Shown here in pieces: positions 1 to 8,397 of a DNA stretch of 21,659 bases (its first letter is position 1; every line of letters begins with the position of its first letter). A program made the translations under genes and the position numbers. Below the pieces are notes generated by a model that had not been told where the DNA came from, ran no database searches, and saw only the letters and a list, made by a program, of their open reading frames with translations. The DNA is taken from contig CAZNYC010000066.1 in NCBI GenBank assembly GCA_964577175.1, forward strand, positions 1-21,659, given 5' to 3'. Origin of the DNA: BS750m-G62 sp964577175 (GTDB lineage Bacteria > Planctomycetota > Phycisphaerae > FEN-1346).

Positions 1-101
1 CCGTTTGCCGAAAGGCACCCGCTCGGCTTCGCCTCGCGGCTAAAAGGGCACGGGGACACCCCATTCGTGCGGCGCCGGACCCCGGCGCCCGCGTTACTGC
101 G
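1..101. other. Spacer downstream of gltX with two hairpins
   Basis: No gene is visible here. It contains a perfect 8-bp stem (GGCGCCGG at 71-78, loop ACC, CCGGCGCC at 82-89) just past the gltX stop, and a smaller GGGG/CCCC hairpin at 54-62. No T-run follows the stem on the gltX strand, so a classical intrinsic terminator is not supported. The stem may still protect the mRNA 3' end or be part of a dispersed repeat. Confidence 0.5.
71..89 (-). terminator. GC stem-loop 12 nt past the gltX stop, terminator-like without T-tract
   Basis: Perfect 8-bp GC-rich stem with a 3-nt loop. Its position suits a transcript end for gltX, but the lack of a following U-tract makes Rho-independent termination uncertain. 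Confidence 0.3.
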
Positions 102-1670
102 TTACTCCGTCACTTCGTTACTCTCCGGCAGCGACCGTGCCTTGTCGATGGCTTCATCCAGCCGGTCGAGGCATTCCCGGCGGCCGAGGATTTCCATCGT
201 CTCGAAGAGCGGCGTCGAGACCCGCCGGCACGTCACCGCCACACGGAGCGGGGCGAAGAGTTCGCCCGCTTTCCAGCCGAGCCGGTCGGCCAGGTCCCTG
301 AGCGCCTGCTCCATGGCCGCGGCGTCGTACCGGCCCGTGCCGGGCGAGGTGGGCGAGGACGGCACCCCGACCTCCGCCCCGAGGAGCGGGTTCGCGATCA
401 TCTTCTTCATCTCCTCCAGGGCGGCGAGGGTCTCCGGGCCCGTCCGCGTGGGCTTTTTCTTCTTGCCCTTGGTGGGGATGAGGAGGTCGGCCTCGTACGG
501 CTCGCGCTCGATGAAAAAGCCGACGCCCGGGGCGAACTCCGAGAGGCGCCGCATCCGTTCCTGCATGAGCGAGACGATGGCCGCCAGGTCCTCGTCGGCG
601 TACGCGTCCTCCAAGGGCTCGGGCATGAACTTCTCCGTGCGGAGGCGCTCGAGCAGGGCCTCAGGACTAAGCCGGCGGATCCACTGGCCGTTCAGCCATT
701 CGAACTTGTCCAGGTCGAACACGGGCCCGGAGGTGACGAGCCGCTCCGTCGAAAACGTCGCCAGGAACTCCTCCTTCGAGAAGACCTCCTGCCCCTCCGG
801 CATCGAATGGCCCAGCAGGCCCAGGTAGTTGACGACGGCCTCCGGCAGGAACCCCTCCGCCCGGTACCACGCCACGCTGACGGGGTTCTTGCGCTTCGAA
901 AGTTTCGATTTATCCGGATTCCTCAGGAGCGGCAGATGATGGAACCGGGGCGGCTCCCACCCGAAGGCCGCGTACAGCAGGACGTGCTTCGGCGTGGAGA
1001 CGATCCATTCCTCGGCCCGGACCACGTCGGTGACGCCCATGAGATGGTCGTCGACGACGACCGCCAGGTGGTAGGTGGGGTAGCCGTCGGACTTCAGGAG
1101 GACCTGGTCGTCGATCTCCCGGTTGTCGATGACGATGTCGCCGCGAAGGCCGTCGGCGAAGCGGGTCTGGCCCTCCATCGGGACGGCCAGGCGGACGGTG
1201 TGCGGCTCGCCGTCGGCGGCCCGGCGGTCGGATTCCTCGGCCGGCAGGCCCCGGCACCGGCGGTCGTACCCCGTGGCCTGGCCGGCCTTCTGCCGGGTCT
1301 TGCGGACCTCGGCCAGCCGCTCCGGCGGGCAGAAGCAGCGGTACGCGTGCCCGGCGGCGAGCAGGCGGTCGACGTGTTCGCGGTACAGGCCCAGCCGCTC
1401 GCTCTGGCGGTACGGGCCGACCGGGCCACCGACGTCCGGCCCCTCGTCGTGGTCGAGGCCGAGCCAGTCGAGGACGTCGAGGAAGACCTGCTCGGCCCCC
1501 TCGACGAAGCGGGCACGGTCGGTGTCCTCGATGCGCACGAGGAACTGCCCGCCCCCCTGGCGGGCCATCGCCCAGTTCACCAGGGCCACGTACAGGTTCC
1601 CGATGTGGGCCTCGCCGGTGGGGCTCGGCGCAATGCGGGTGCGGACGGTCGCGGTCTCAGACGGCGTCAT
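102..1670 (-). CDS. gltX: Glutamyl-tRNA synthetase (class I)
   Basis: This cytoplasmic enzyme charges tRNA(Glu) with glutamate using ATP. The 522-residue protein has the class I signatures: the HIGH-type motif HIGN at residues 22-25 within PSPTGEAHIGN, and the KMSKS-type motif KLSKR at 256-260. The zinc-site pattern of the family is intact (CFC at 112-114 and YDRRC at 135-139). The C-terminal anticodon-binding half carries a Lys-rich insertion (KGKKKK) around residues 405-415. Length is slightly above the usual 470-490. The ATG start has an AAGGAA Shine-Dalgarno about 10 nt upstream (1681-1686). It lies downstream of the TPR gene on the same strand but 263 bases of repeat sequence separate them, so cotranscription is possible, not shown. 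A discriminating versus non-discriminating tRNA specificity cannot be judged from this window. Confidence 0.97.
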   Translation of the reverse strand: MTPSETATVRTRIAPSPTGEAHIGNLYVALVNWAMARQGGGQFLVRIEDTDRARFVEGAEQVFLDVLDWLGLDHDEGPDVGGPVGPYRQSERLGLYREHVDRLLAAGHAYRCFCPPERLAEVRKTRQKAGQATGYDRRCRGLPAEESDRRAADGEPHTVRLAVPMEGQTRFADGLRGDIVIDNREIDDQVLLKSDGYPTYHLAVVVDDHLMGVTDVVRAEEWIVSTPKHVLLYAAFGWEPPRFHHLPLLRNPDKSKLSKRKNPVSVAWYRAEGFLPEAVVNYLGLLGHSMPEGQEVFSKEEFLATFSTERLVTSGPVFDLDKFEWLNGQWIRRLSPEALLERLRTEKFMPEPLEDAYADEDLAAIVSLMQERMRRLSEFAPGVGFFIEREPYEADLLIPTKGKKKKPTRTGPETLAALEEMKKMIANPLLGAEVGVPSSPTSPGTGRYDAAAMEQALRDLADRLGWKAGELFAPLRVAVTCRRVSTPLFETMEILGRRECLDRLDEAIDKARSLPESNEVTE

Positions 1671-1933
1671 GGGACGGATGTTCCTTCAAGAAAGCAAACG
1701 ACGGTGGCGGCCGGGGCGGCCGCGGACGGGCGACTCGCAATACACCTCGCCCTGACGGGCATACGCATTGACCATTGTCATTCTGAGGCCCGCTTGCGGG
1801 CTGAAGAATCTCGCCGCGGTCATTGTCCCTTGGCGGCTCGCACGGCGAGACCCTTCGCTTGGCTCAGGGTGACAACCTTCATGGCGACGCCGATACCATC
1901 CGAGTCGAGGGCACGTTCACCCCGCGGCGGCGG
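1671..1933. other. Spacer between TPR gene and gltX, mostly a palindromic repeat
   Basis: No gene is visible. The first 100 bases hold the gltX leader with its Shine-Dalgarno. Most of the rest is one copy of the dispersed inverted-repeat element (1775-1875). I see no convincing promoter for gltX. Confidence 0.6.
1775..1875. repeat. Inverted-repeat element, copy 1
   Basis: About 101 bp. The left end TTGTCATTCTGAG (1775-1787) pairs with CTCAGGGTGACAA (1863-1875), 11 of 13 positions. Inner arms GAATCTCGCC and GGCGAGACCCTTC also pair. The same ends and inner arms recur at 13888, 15533 and 17654, and as a half copy near 9951. It is non-coding and resembles REP/MITE-type elements. Confidence 0.85.
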
Positions 1934-3438
1934 TTACGGCTCGGGCGAATCCTTCTTCGACTCGCCCTCCTTGCCGCCGCCGAACGCCTCGGGGTTCAGA
2001 AAGAGGTCGTCGGAATCCTCTGCCTCCCGCTCATCGTCCTCACCGAGGATGTTCTCGGGGATGGTGAGGTCGGGTTCGGCCCCGGCCTGCCCGTCCTTCT
2101 TGTCCCCGTCGGCGGCGTCGGGTTGGCCCTCGTCCGGTTTCGCCTCGGGCTTCTTCTCGGATTCCGGCTTCTTTTCGGGCTCGGCCTTCTCGGCCGGTTT
2201 CTTCTCGGGCTCGGCCTTCTCGGCCGGTTNNNNNNNNNNNNNNNNNNNNNNNNNNNNNNNNNNNNNNNNNNNNNNNNNNNNNNNNNNNNNNNNNNNNNNN
2301 NNNNNNNNNNNNNNNNNNNNNNNNNNNNNGGTTTCTTCTCGGGCTCGGCCTTCTCGGCCGGTTTCTTCTCGGGCTCGGCCTTCTCGGCCGGTTTCTTCTC
2401 GGGCTCGGACTCCTCGGCGGGCGGTTCGGACGTGGCCTCCGTCTCGGCGGGCGCGGCCTCGGCCGAGGCCTGCGTCGGCTTGAGGGGCTTGGACCACTCG
2501 GCCACCTGGCGGCGGATGGCGGGCTGGTCGGGGTTCGTCTCCAGGCTCTTGTGCCACTGCTCCAGGGCGCTCTGGCGGAGCCGATCCTGATCCGGGTGCC
2601 GCAGATACAGAATCATGTAGATGGCCGCGAGGCTGTTGCGAACATCCCACGCGCCGGCGTCCTGTTCCAGGATGGGCTGCAACTGCTCGATCGCCGCCCC
2701 GTACCGTTTCTTCTTGCTGTACGCGAACGCCAGCCGTTTGCGGACGATCGGGTCGTTCGGAGCGATTTCGCCGGCCTTCTTGAGTTCCTCCAGGGCCTCG
2801 TCATACCGGCCCTGTTTCAGGTAGGCCGTGCCGAGGTTCACGTGGACGGGGCCCTGGTCGTCGTCCAGGGCGATGCTCTTGCGGTAGGCGGCGATGGCGC
2901 GGTGCATCTCGCCCTGGGCGTCGTAGACGGCCCCGAGGTTCGACCAGGCGAACGCGTGGTTCGGGTCGAGTTCGGTGGCCTCCAGGGAATGGGCCTCGGC
3001 CTTTTGGAGGTCCCCCAGGCGGAAGTACACGACCCCCAGGTTCACGCGAGCGGGGACGTAGTCCGGGTTCAGGCCCACAACCTGCTCGTAGGTGTCGGCG
3101 GCCTCGGGGTCGCGCTCCAGCGCCTGGTACACCCGGCCGAGGCGATACTGAAACGTGTACTCGCGGGGCTGCTGGGCCACCGCCGCCCGGTAGGGGTCGA
3201 CGGCGTTCTCAAACTGCCCCTGCTCGCGGTAGGCGTCGCCGAGGCCGACGTAGGCCAAGGCCAGGTCGTCGTCCAATTGGATGGCGGACTCGAACTGCCG
3301 GATCGCCTCGTCCAGGCGCCCCGCCTCCAGGTGCAGGTACCCCGTGCCGTAGTGGCGCATGGCGTCTTCGCGCTGGCATCCGGTGGCCAGGCCGACCGCG
3401 CACGCCAGCAGCAGAATCCCCGTTGCCGTCCGATTCAT
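1934..3438 (-). CDS. TPR-repeat lipoprotein with PAEKAEPEKK tandem tail (spans an assembly gap)
   Basis: Probably a membrane-anchored protein-interaction scaffold; its partner is unknown. The preferred start at 3438 has GGAGGT 8 nt upstream and gives a lipoprotein signal (hydrophobic stretch then LATGC, lipidated Cys about residue 21); an ATG at 3462 would sit almost on the predicted transcription start. Seven to eight tetratricopeptide repeats follow (for example FENAVDPYRAAVAQQP and HRAIAAYRKSIALDDD), then a Pro/Glu/Ala linker and perfect copies of the 10-residue unit PAEKAEPEKK. The 100-N run cuts this array and throws the frame. The frame on the far side continues the same unit and then an acidic Lys/Asp/Glu tail ending at 1934, so this is one intact gene whose gap length is wrong. 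It is transcribed divergently from the export operon. The function of the repeat tail is not known; a periplasmic spacer or surface-binding role is inference. Confidence 0.85.
2166..2408 (-). repeat. 30-bp coding tandem repeat (PAEKAEPEKK), unresolved copy number
   Basis: Perfect 30-bp units lie on both sides of the N run (2196-2225, 2330-2359, 2360-2389, plus partial units), with a diverged unit at 2166-2195 (two mismatches). Each unit encodes PAEKAEPEKK on the minus strand. True copy number is unknown because of the gap. Confidence 0.9.
2230..2329. other. Assembly gap (100 N) inside the tandem repeat
   Basis: Exactly 100 N. Repeat phase on the two sides requires a missing length of 26 plus a multiple of 30 bases (or a 4-base overlap), and 100 is not such a value, so the run is a placeholder. 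Confidence 0.9.
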
Positions 3439-3472
3439 TCGAGCAGACCTCCCTCCCGACATTGGCGGGGCT

Positions 3473-3502
3473 ATTCTACGCGGGTCCCCGGCCGCCTGTC
3501 AA
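3473..3502 (-). promoter_or_regulatory. Sigma70-like promoter for the TPR lipoprotein gene
   Basis: On the minus strand: -35 TTGACA (complement of 3497-3502), 18-bp spacer, -10 TAGAAT (complement of 3473-3478). The predicted transcription start is near 3466, leaving about 28 nt of leader with the GGGAGG Shine-Dalgarno before the ATG at 3438. Confidence 0.7.
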
Positions 3503-3634
3503 AACAAAGCCTGAACAAAGCGGCGTAAGGAGGAAGTTCCGTGCAATGAACGGCCGTCGGAATCGTTGAACGGTGCGTGGACACGCGGGCGGTGCGCGCC
3601 CATCCGGATGGAGCCCCGGCCGCCCGTGCCGACG

Positions 3635-3663
3635 TTGCTTTTGCGGGGGCGCATCGGTACAAT
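3635..3663 (+). promoter_or_regulatory. Sigma70-like promoter for the export operon
   Basis: On the plus strand: -35 TTGCTT (3635-3640), 17-bp spacer, -10 TACAAT (3658-3663). Predicted start near 3670, followed by AGGTGA (3686-3691) 7 nt before the ATG at 3699. It is divergent to the TPR-gene promoter about 130 bp away. No clear operator palindrome was seen between them. Confidence 0.65.
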
Positions 3664-3698
3664 CGGCTGCCTGATTCCGCGATTCAGGTGACCCTGCC

Positions 3699-5564
3699 AT
3701 GACGAGACGGCCCACCACGCTTTTCACGATGCTGGCGGCGGCGCTGCTGGCCGGCTGCTCGGCCGAGTGGTACACCAAAGACGCCGACCGGGAAGTGTAC
3801 GGCATCGTGGCGGAGAAGGAAGCGGACGCGCTCGGGCGGGTCCGGATGTTCAACGTGCGACCGCGTCCGGACGCGGTGGAGGTGCTGGAAACGGCGAGCG
3901 AGGCCGCCGGCCCGGCCGACGCGGCCGGTCCTCCCGATGACACGCGCCCCGTGGCGCCGCCGGGCCCTGCCGACGATGCCGCGCCCGAGGGGCCGGAGGT
4001 CCCCGCCGAAGGAGCCGCCCCGGCCGAAGCCGCGGCGGCGGGGGGACCGGCGGCCGAGGCGGAGGCGATTCTCGACCGGCCCCCGGCCGCCCTCGAAGAC
4101 ATCATCCCCGCCGAACTGCCGCCGCCCGTTCCGGAACCCGCCCCCGAAGCGGTCCATCTGACGATGGCCGAGGCGATGCGCGTCGCCGTCCGCACCAGCC
4201 GCGAGTACCAGTCCCGCAAGGAGGAGGTGTACCTCTCGGCGCTGGCGCTGACGTTTCAGCGGTACCTGTTCCGGCCGCAGCCGTTCGCCACGGGCACGGT
4301 GGACTACACGAGCGACTTCCAGTCGGGCACCGGCCGCGTTCGCTCGTGGGACCCCGGGGCCGAGGTGGGCGTGTCGCAGCAGTTGGCCGACGGCGCCGTC
4401 GTGGCGGGCAGCCTGGGCGTGACGGCGCTGAAATATCTGAATAAGGAACTCGGCGACACGGTGGACGCGGCGCTGGACTTTTCGCTGGCCCAGCCTCTGT
4501 GGCGCGGCGCGGGGCGCCAGGTCGTCCAGGAAAACCTGCTCCAGGCGGAGCGCAACGCCGTCTACGCCATCCGCTCGTTCGCGCGGTTCGAGAAGACGTT
4601 CGCCGTCAGCGTGGCGTCGGAGTACCTCCAGACGCTCCAGAGCCGCGACGCCGTCATGAACGCCTGGAACAACTACGAGAGCCTCCAGCGGGGCCGGCAG
4701 CAGTCGGAATGGCTGGCCAAGGCCGAGCGGCTGCCGGAGTTCGAGGTGGACCAGGCCCGGCAGAGCGAGTTTGCGGCGTACAACCGGTGGATCGTCGAGC
4801 GCGAACGCTATATCAATGCGCTCGATGCGTTCAAACTGACGCTCGGCATCCCGGTGACCGCCGAAATCACCCTCGTGCCGAGCGAACTCGACCGCCTCCA
4901 CCACGGCGGCCTCCAGCGCATGGAACAGCCCCTGCTGGACGCGACGGCGACGGCGCTGGCGACACGGCTCGACCTCGCGAACACCCGCGGCGCCCTCGAT
5001 GACGCCGGCCGCAAGATCGTGGTCGCCGAGGACGGCCTGGAGGGCGACGTGGACCTGGTGGCGAGCATCGGGTACACGCCGCGGGCGGACGCGGTGCAGT
5101 CGGCCCGCATCCGGCTGGCGCGCGGCGATTACAGCGTGGGGCTCGACATCGACCTGCCGGTGGACCGCCTGACGGAACGCAACGCCCTGCGGGAGACCCA
5201 GATCGCCGAGCAGGCCGCTCGCCGGGCCCTCGAAGCGGCCCGCGACAACGTGGTGCTGGACGTGCGGCAGGCGCACCGGCGCCTCCATCAGGCGCGGGAA
5301 AGTTACGATATCCAGAAACGCAGCGTGGCCCTGGCCCAGCGGCGGGTGGAGTCGACCCGGCTGCTGCTCCAGGCCGGCCGCGTCGAACAGCGCGACCTCC
5401 TCGATGCCGAGGCCGACCTCCTCGACGCGCGCAACGCGCTGACCGCCGCCCTCGTGGACCACACCATCGCCGGCCTCCAGTTCGCCCGGGACCTCGGCAC
5501 GCTGACCGTTGACGACAAGGGACAGATCCATGGATGGATCCTTACAGACAACGGCGACGAGTAG
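3699..5564 (+). CDS. TolC-like outer-membrane efflux lipoprotein
   Basis: Predicted outer-membrane channel of a tripartite exporter. The 621-residue protein starts with a lipoprotein signal (LLAGC, Cys about residue 20), then an Ala/Pro/Glu/Gly-rich linker of roughly residues 65-145, then an outer-membrane efflux (OEP/TolC) domain with long alpha-helical coiled segments. Typical features are the repeated helical stretch LLQAERNAVYAIRSF near the middle and its counterpart ARRALEAARDNVVLDVRQAHRRLHQARESYDI near the end (residues about 500-545), and the family phrase RLLLQAGRVEQRDLLDAEADLLDARNAL. It opens the operon behind a good promoter and overlaps the adaptor gene by 35 bases, implying translational coupling. 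Substrate cannot be told from sequence. The long disordered linker between lipid anchor and barrel is unusual for TolC proteins. Confidence 0.88.
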   Translation: MTRRPTTLFTMLAAALLAGCSAEWYTKDADREVYGIVAEKEADALGRVRMFNVRPRPDAVEVLETASEAAGPADAAGPPDDTRPVAPPGPADDAAPEGPEVPAEGAAPAEAAAAGGPAAEAEAILDRPPAALEDIIPAELPPPVPEPAPEAVHLTMAEAMRVAVRTSREYQSRKEEVYLSALALTFQRYLFRPQPFATGTVDYTSDFQSGTGRVRSWDPGAEVGVSQQLADGAVVAGSLGVTALKYLNKELGDTVDAALDFSLAQPLWRGAGRQVVQENLLQAERNAVYAIRSFARFEKTFAVSVASEYLQTLQSRDAVMNAWNNYESLQRGRQQSEWLAKAERLPEFEVDQARQSEFAAYNRWIVERERYINALDAFKLTLGIPVTAEITLVPSELDRLHHGGLQRMEQPLLDATATALATRLDLANTRGALDDAGRKIVVAEDGLEGDVDLVASIGYTPRADAVQSARIRLARGDYSVGLDIDLPVDRLTERNALRETQIAEQAARRALEAARDNVVLDVRQAHRRLHQARESYDIQKRSVALAQRRVESTRLLLQAGRVEQRDLLDAEADLLDARNALTAALVDHTIAGLQFARDLGTLTVDDKGQIHGWILTDNGDE

Positions 5565-7497
5565 CCCGGCGACCGCGCCGGAGAAGGCGGCGGTCACGTC
5601 GGGGCGATGGGTCCGGCCGGGCCTCGTCGTCGGCGCCGCCGTGGTGCTGGCGGCCGGCATCGCCGTCTGGACGGGGATGGGTGACGGCGCCTCGCAGCCG
5701 GGGGCGTCCGGACGGGTGGCGCCCGCCGTCCGCGAGCCGCTCGTCGTCAGCATCACCGAGAGCGGCGAGGCGGACGCCACGCGGTCCACGGTCGTCCGCT
5801 GCGAGGTCGAGGGCACTAGCACCGTCGTCTGGGTCATCGAGGAAGGCACGCTCGTCAAGAAGGGCGACGAACTGGTCCGGCTGGATGCGGCCGCCCTGGA
5901 GGAGAAACTCCGTTCGCAGGAAATGGCGTACAAGACCGCCAAGGCCGCCTACGAAAAGGCCGACAAGGCGTACGTCATCGCGAAGAGCACCCGCGAGAGC
6001 CTCTTGGCGGAAGCCGAACTGGCCGTCAAATTCGCCCTGCTCGACCTGAGAAAATACCTCGGGGCCGACCTCGCCGACGTCGTCATCGCGGCCGGGGCGA
6101 AGGCCGATTTCGACAACCTCGTCAATGACGAGCGTCTCGGCGGCGAGGCGCTTCAGCAGAAACTCAAACTCCAGAGCGACATCGACCTGGCGCAGGAGGA
6201 ACTCCAACGCGCCAACAGCACCGTCGAATGGACTCGCAAACTCGAGAGCCGCGGCTACGTGACCCGGACGGAACTGGAGGCCGACGAACTCAAGGCCAAG
6301 CGGATGGACGTGGCCCTCGGCCAGGCCCGCACCGCCCTCGACCTCTTCCTCCGCTACGAGTTCCCCAAGATGGCCGAGCAATACTACACCGACTGGCTCG
6401 AAGCCGGCCGCGAACGCGACCGCGTCGACGCCCGGACCCAGAGCGACGTCGACACCGCCCAGACGGACCTCGACAACAAGCGCGAGGCGCTGCGGCTGGA
6501 GGAAACGAACCTCGAAAAGGTCCGCGAGCAACTCGCCGCCACCACCATCACCGCGCCCCAGCCCGGCATGGTCGTCTTCGACACCGGCCGCGGCCGCCGC
6601 GGCGGCAGCGACGAGCCCCTGGAGGCCGGCTCCACCGTCCGCCACCAGCAGGAACTCATCAAACTGCCCGACCTCTCGGAGATGAACGTCGAGGTCCGGC
6701 TCCACGAGTCCGTCGTCAAACAGGTGGATACCGGCGACCGCGCGCTGGTGCGTATCGACGCCCTGCCCGAGGCGCGCCTGACCGGCAACGTCACGAAGAT
6801 CGCCGTCATGCCCGACCGGACGAACTGGTGGCTGAACCCGGGCCTCAAGACCTACACCACCGAGGTGACGCTGGAGGAGACGCCCGAGGGCCTGAAGCCC
6901 GGCATGAGCGCCCAGGTCGAGATCCTCATCGACCGGCGCGACGACGTCCTCCAGGTGCCCATCTCGGCCGTCCACGTGGAAAAGGGGTTCCAGGTGGTCT
7001 ACGTCGACGGGCCGGACGGCATCGAGACGCGGCGGGTGACGGTCGGCCTCTCGAACCAGCAGCGGGCCGAAATCCGCGACGGGCTGAAGGAGGGCGAACG
7101 CGTGTACCTGTACCGGCCGCAGAACGCCCCCGCCCTGGACGTCCCCGAGGGCACCAGGCCGCCCGAGGAAGCCGCCCCGGCCGATTGGGGCGACGACGCC
7201 GGCGCCGGGGACGGACGCAAGACATCCGCGTCCGGCAAATCGGACCCGGAGGCCGGCCCGCGCCGCGGCGGGATGCCCGACCTCAAGAACCTCTCGCCCG
7301 AGCAGAGAAAGAAAATGCGGGAGCGCCTCGAAAACCTGCCGGAAGACCAGCGCAAAGGCGTCCTCCAGCAACTCCAGAAGGCCAGGCAGGGCGGCGAATC
7401 GGCCGACCGAACGGACGGGTCCGGCAACCGGACGGGCAGCGACGGCGGCGGCGGAGGGCGCGGGCGGCGCGGCCGCAGCGCGGAGGAGACGCCGTGA
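5530..7497 (+). CDS. HlyD/MacA-type periplasmic adaptor (membrane fusion protein)
   Basis: Links the inner-membrane MacB-type transporter to the TolC-like channel. The chosen ATG at 5530 lies inside the tolC-like gene and follows AAGGGA; a TTG at 5509 would add only seven residues. The 655-residue protein has an N-terminal membrane anchor (about residues 28-49, PGLVVGAAVVLAAGIAVW), a biotinyl-lipoyl-like half (STVVWVIEEGTLVKKGDELVRLD), a long alpha-helical hairpin (about 115-330), the second lipoyl half (TITAPQPGMVVF), a beta-barrel segment (DRALVRIDALPEARLTGNVTKIAVMPD) and a membrane-proximal domain (LQVPISAVHVEKG). The C-terminal 90 or so residues are extra: Gly/Asp/Arg-rich low complexity around a charged helical segment LSPEQRKKMRERLENLPEDQ. 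Its stop overlaps the next gene's GTG start (GTGA). It is longer than usual adaptors (about 370-450 residues). Confidence 0.88.
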   Translation: MDGSLQTTATSSPATAPEKAAVTSGRWVRPGLVVGAAVVLAAGIAVWTGMGDGASQPGASGRVAPAVREPLVVSITESGEADATRSTVVRCEVEGTSTVVWVIEEGTLVKKGDELVRLDAAALEEKLRSQEMAYKTAKAAYEKADKAYVIAKSTRESLLAEAELAVKFALLDLRKYLGADLADVVIAAGAKADFDNLVNDERLGGEALQQKLKLQSDIDLAQEELQRANSTVEWTRKLESRGYVTRTELEADELKAKRMDVALGQARTALDLFLRYEFPKMAEQYYTDWLEAGRERDRVDARTQSDVDTAQTDLDNKREALRLEETNLEKVREQLAATTITAPQPGMVVFDTGRGRRGGSDEPLEAGSTVRHQQELIKLPDLSEMNVEVRLHESVVKQVDTGDRALVRIDALPEARLTGNVTKIAVMPDRTNWWLNPGLKTYTTEVTLEETPEGLKPGMSAQVEILIDRRDDVLQVPISAVHVEKGFQVVYVDGPDGIETRRVTVGLSNQQRAEIRDGLKEGERVYLYRPQNAPALDVPEGTRPPEEAAPADWGDDAGAGDGRKTSASGKSDPEAGPRRGGMPDLKNLSPEQRKKMRERLENLPEDQRKGVLQQLQKARQGGESADRTDGSGNRTGSDGGGGGRGRRGRSAEETP

Positions 7498-8174
7498 GCC
7501 TCGCCCGCCTCATCGACCTCCAGAAGACCTACCGCATGAGCGCCGACGTTTCCGTCGACGCGCTGCGCGGCGTGAATCTGACCGTCGAGGAGGGCGATTA
7601 CCTCGCCGTCATGGGGCCCTCCGGCTCCGGCAAGAGCACCCTGCTGAACCTCATGGGGTGCCTCGACCGGCCGAGCGGCGGCCGGTACGTGCTTGGCGAG
7701 CAGGACGTGTCGCGCCTCTCGGACGCCGCCCTGAGCGAGGTGCGGGGGCGGCGGATCGGCTTCGTCTTCCAGTCGTTCAACCTGATTCCGCAACTCTCGG
7801 CCCTGGATAACATCGAGGTGCCGCTCTTCTACCAGGGCGTGCCGCGACGCCGGCGCCGCACCCGCGCCGCCGAACTCGCCGACCGCGTCGGCCTGGGCGA
7901 CCGCGCCCGGCACCGTCCGGCGGAACTCAGCGGCGGAGAGCAGCAGCGGGTCGCCATCGCCCGGGCCCTCTCGAACGACCCGCTCATCCTCCTGGCCGAC
8001 GAGCCGACCGGCAACCTCGACTCCCACACCGGCAGCGACATCCTCGACCTCTTCGACGCGCTGGCCGAGCGCGGCCGGACGCTCATCGTCGTGACCCACG
8101 ACCCGCAGGTGGGCGAGCGGACCCACCGCATCGTCCGCATGGCCGACGGGAAGGTCGTCAATGGGGAGGCGTGA
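7494..8174 (+). CDS. MacB/LolD-type ABC transporter ATP-binding protein
   Basis: Cytoplasmic ATPase of a type VII (MacB-like) ABC transporter. The GTG start at 7494 overlaps the adaptor stop in a GTGA junction, giving 226 residues, a normal size for a stand-alone subunit. Walker A is GPSGSGKST (41-49), the ABC signature is LSGGEQQ (145-151), Walker B is LILLADEPTG (164-173) and the H-loop His is at 202 (VTHDP). The Q-loop lies in VFQSFNLIPQ. The long in-frame extension upstream of 7494 lies antisense-free inside the adaptor gene in another frame and is not real. In E. coli MacB the ATPase and permease are fused; here they are separate genes, as in many bacteria. Confidence 0.95.
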   Translation: MSLARLIDLQKTYRMSADVSVDALRGVNLTVEEGDYLAVMGPSGSGKSTLLNLMGCLDRPSGGRYVLGEQDVSRLSDAALSEVRGRRIGFVFQSFNLIPQLSALDNIEVPLFYQGVPRRRRRTRAAELADRVGLGDRARHRPAELSGGEQQRVAIARALSNDPLILLADEPTGNLDSHTGSDILDLFDALAERGRTLIVVTHDPQVGERTHRIVRMADGKVVNGEA

Positions 8175-8397
8175 CGGCACCTGCGGCCCCGATAGGGTAA
8201 TCGGACCTTCCAGAGCCGAGACGAACGCGGAACGCGGCCAATGTGCGCCGGCCCGCTTGCGGGCCGCGCCGTTGGGAGCGCGGCGGGTCTCCGTACCGCC
8301 CCGCGGAAGCGAAATGAACGATCCGGGCGCGGCGGGTGCGGAGACCCGCTGCCCACAAGAACCTGCAGTCCCAACGCACTGACCGAGTGAACACGAG
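8175..8397. repeat. Palindromic repeat between the ATPase and permease genes
   Basis: A 223-base spacer with no credible gene, odd inside an otherwise overlapping operon. It carries inverted repeats GCGGGTCTCCG (8283-8293) and CGGAGACCCGC (8339-8349). A 22-base stretch at 8276-8297 is identical to 19018-19039 in the ATPase operon, which shows this is a dispersed repeat family. The GGCCCGC/GCGGGCC hairpin at about 8250-8265 adds another stem. Confidence 0.75.

Noticed and set aside
2196..2408. CRISPR array at the 30-bp repeats
   Set aside because: The units are contiguous with no spacers and encode PAEKAEPEKK in frame.
3684..5942. Long minus-strand open frame opposite the TolC-like gene
   Set aside because: No domain, biased composition, and it mirrors a clearly real gene with promoter and Shine-Dalgarno on the other strand.
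5542..7371. Long minus-strand open frame opposite the adaptor gene
   Set aside because: Antisense shadow of a recognised membrane fusion protein; Val/Gly/Asp-rich with no family features.
8161..8382. Small gene in the ATPase-permease spacer
   Set aside because: The frame runs through the palindromic repeat, has no ribosome binding site of its own and no recognisable product.
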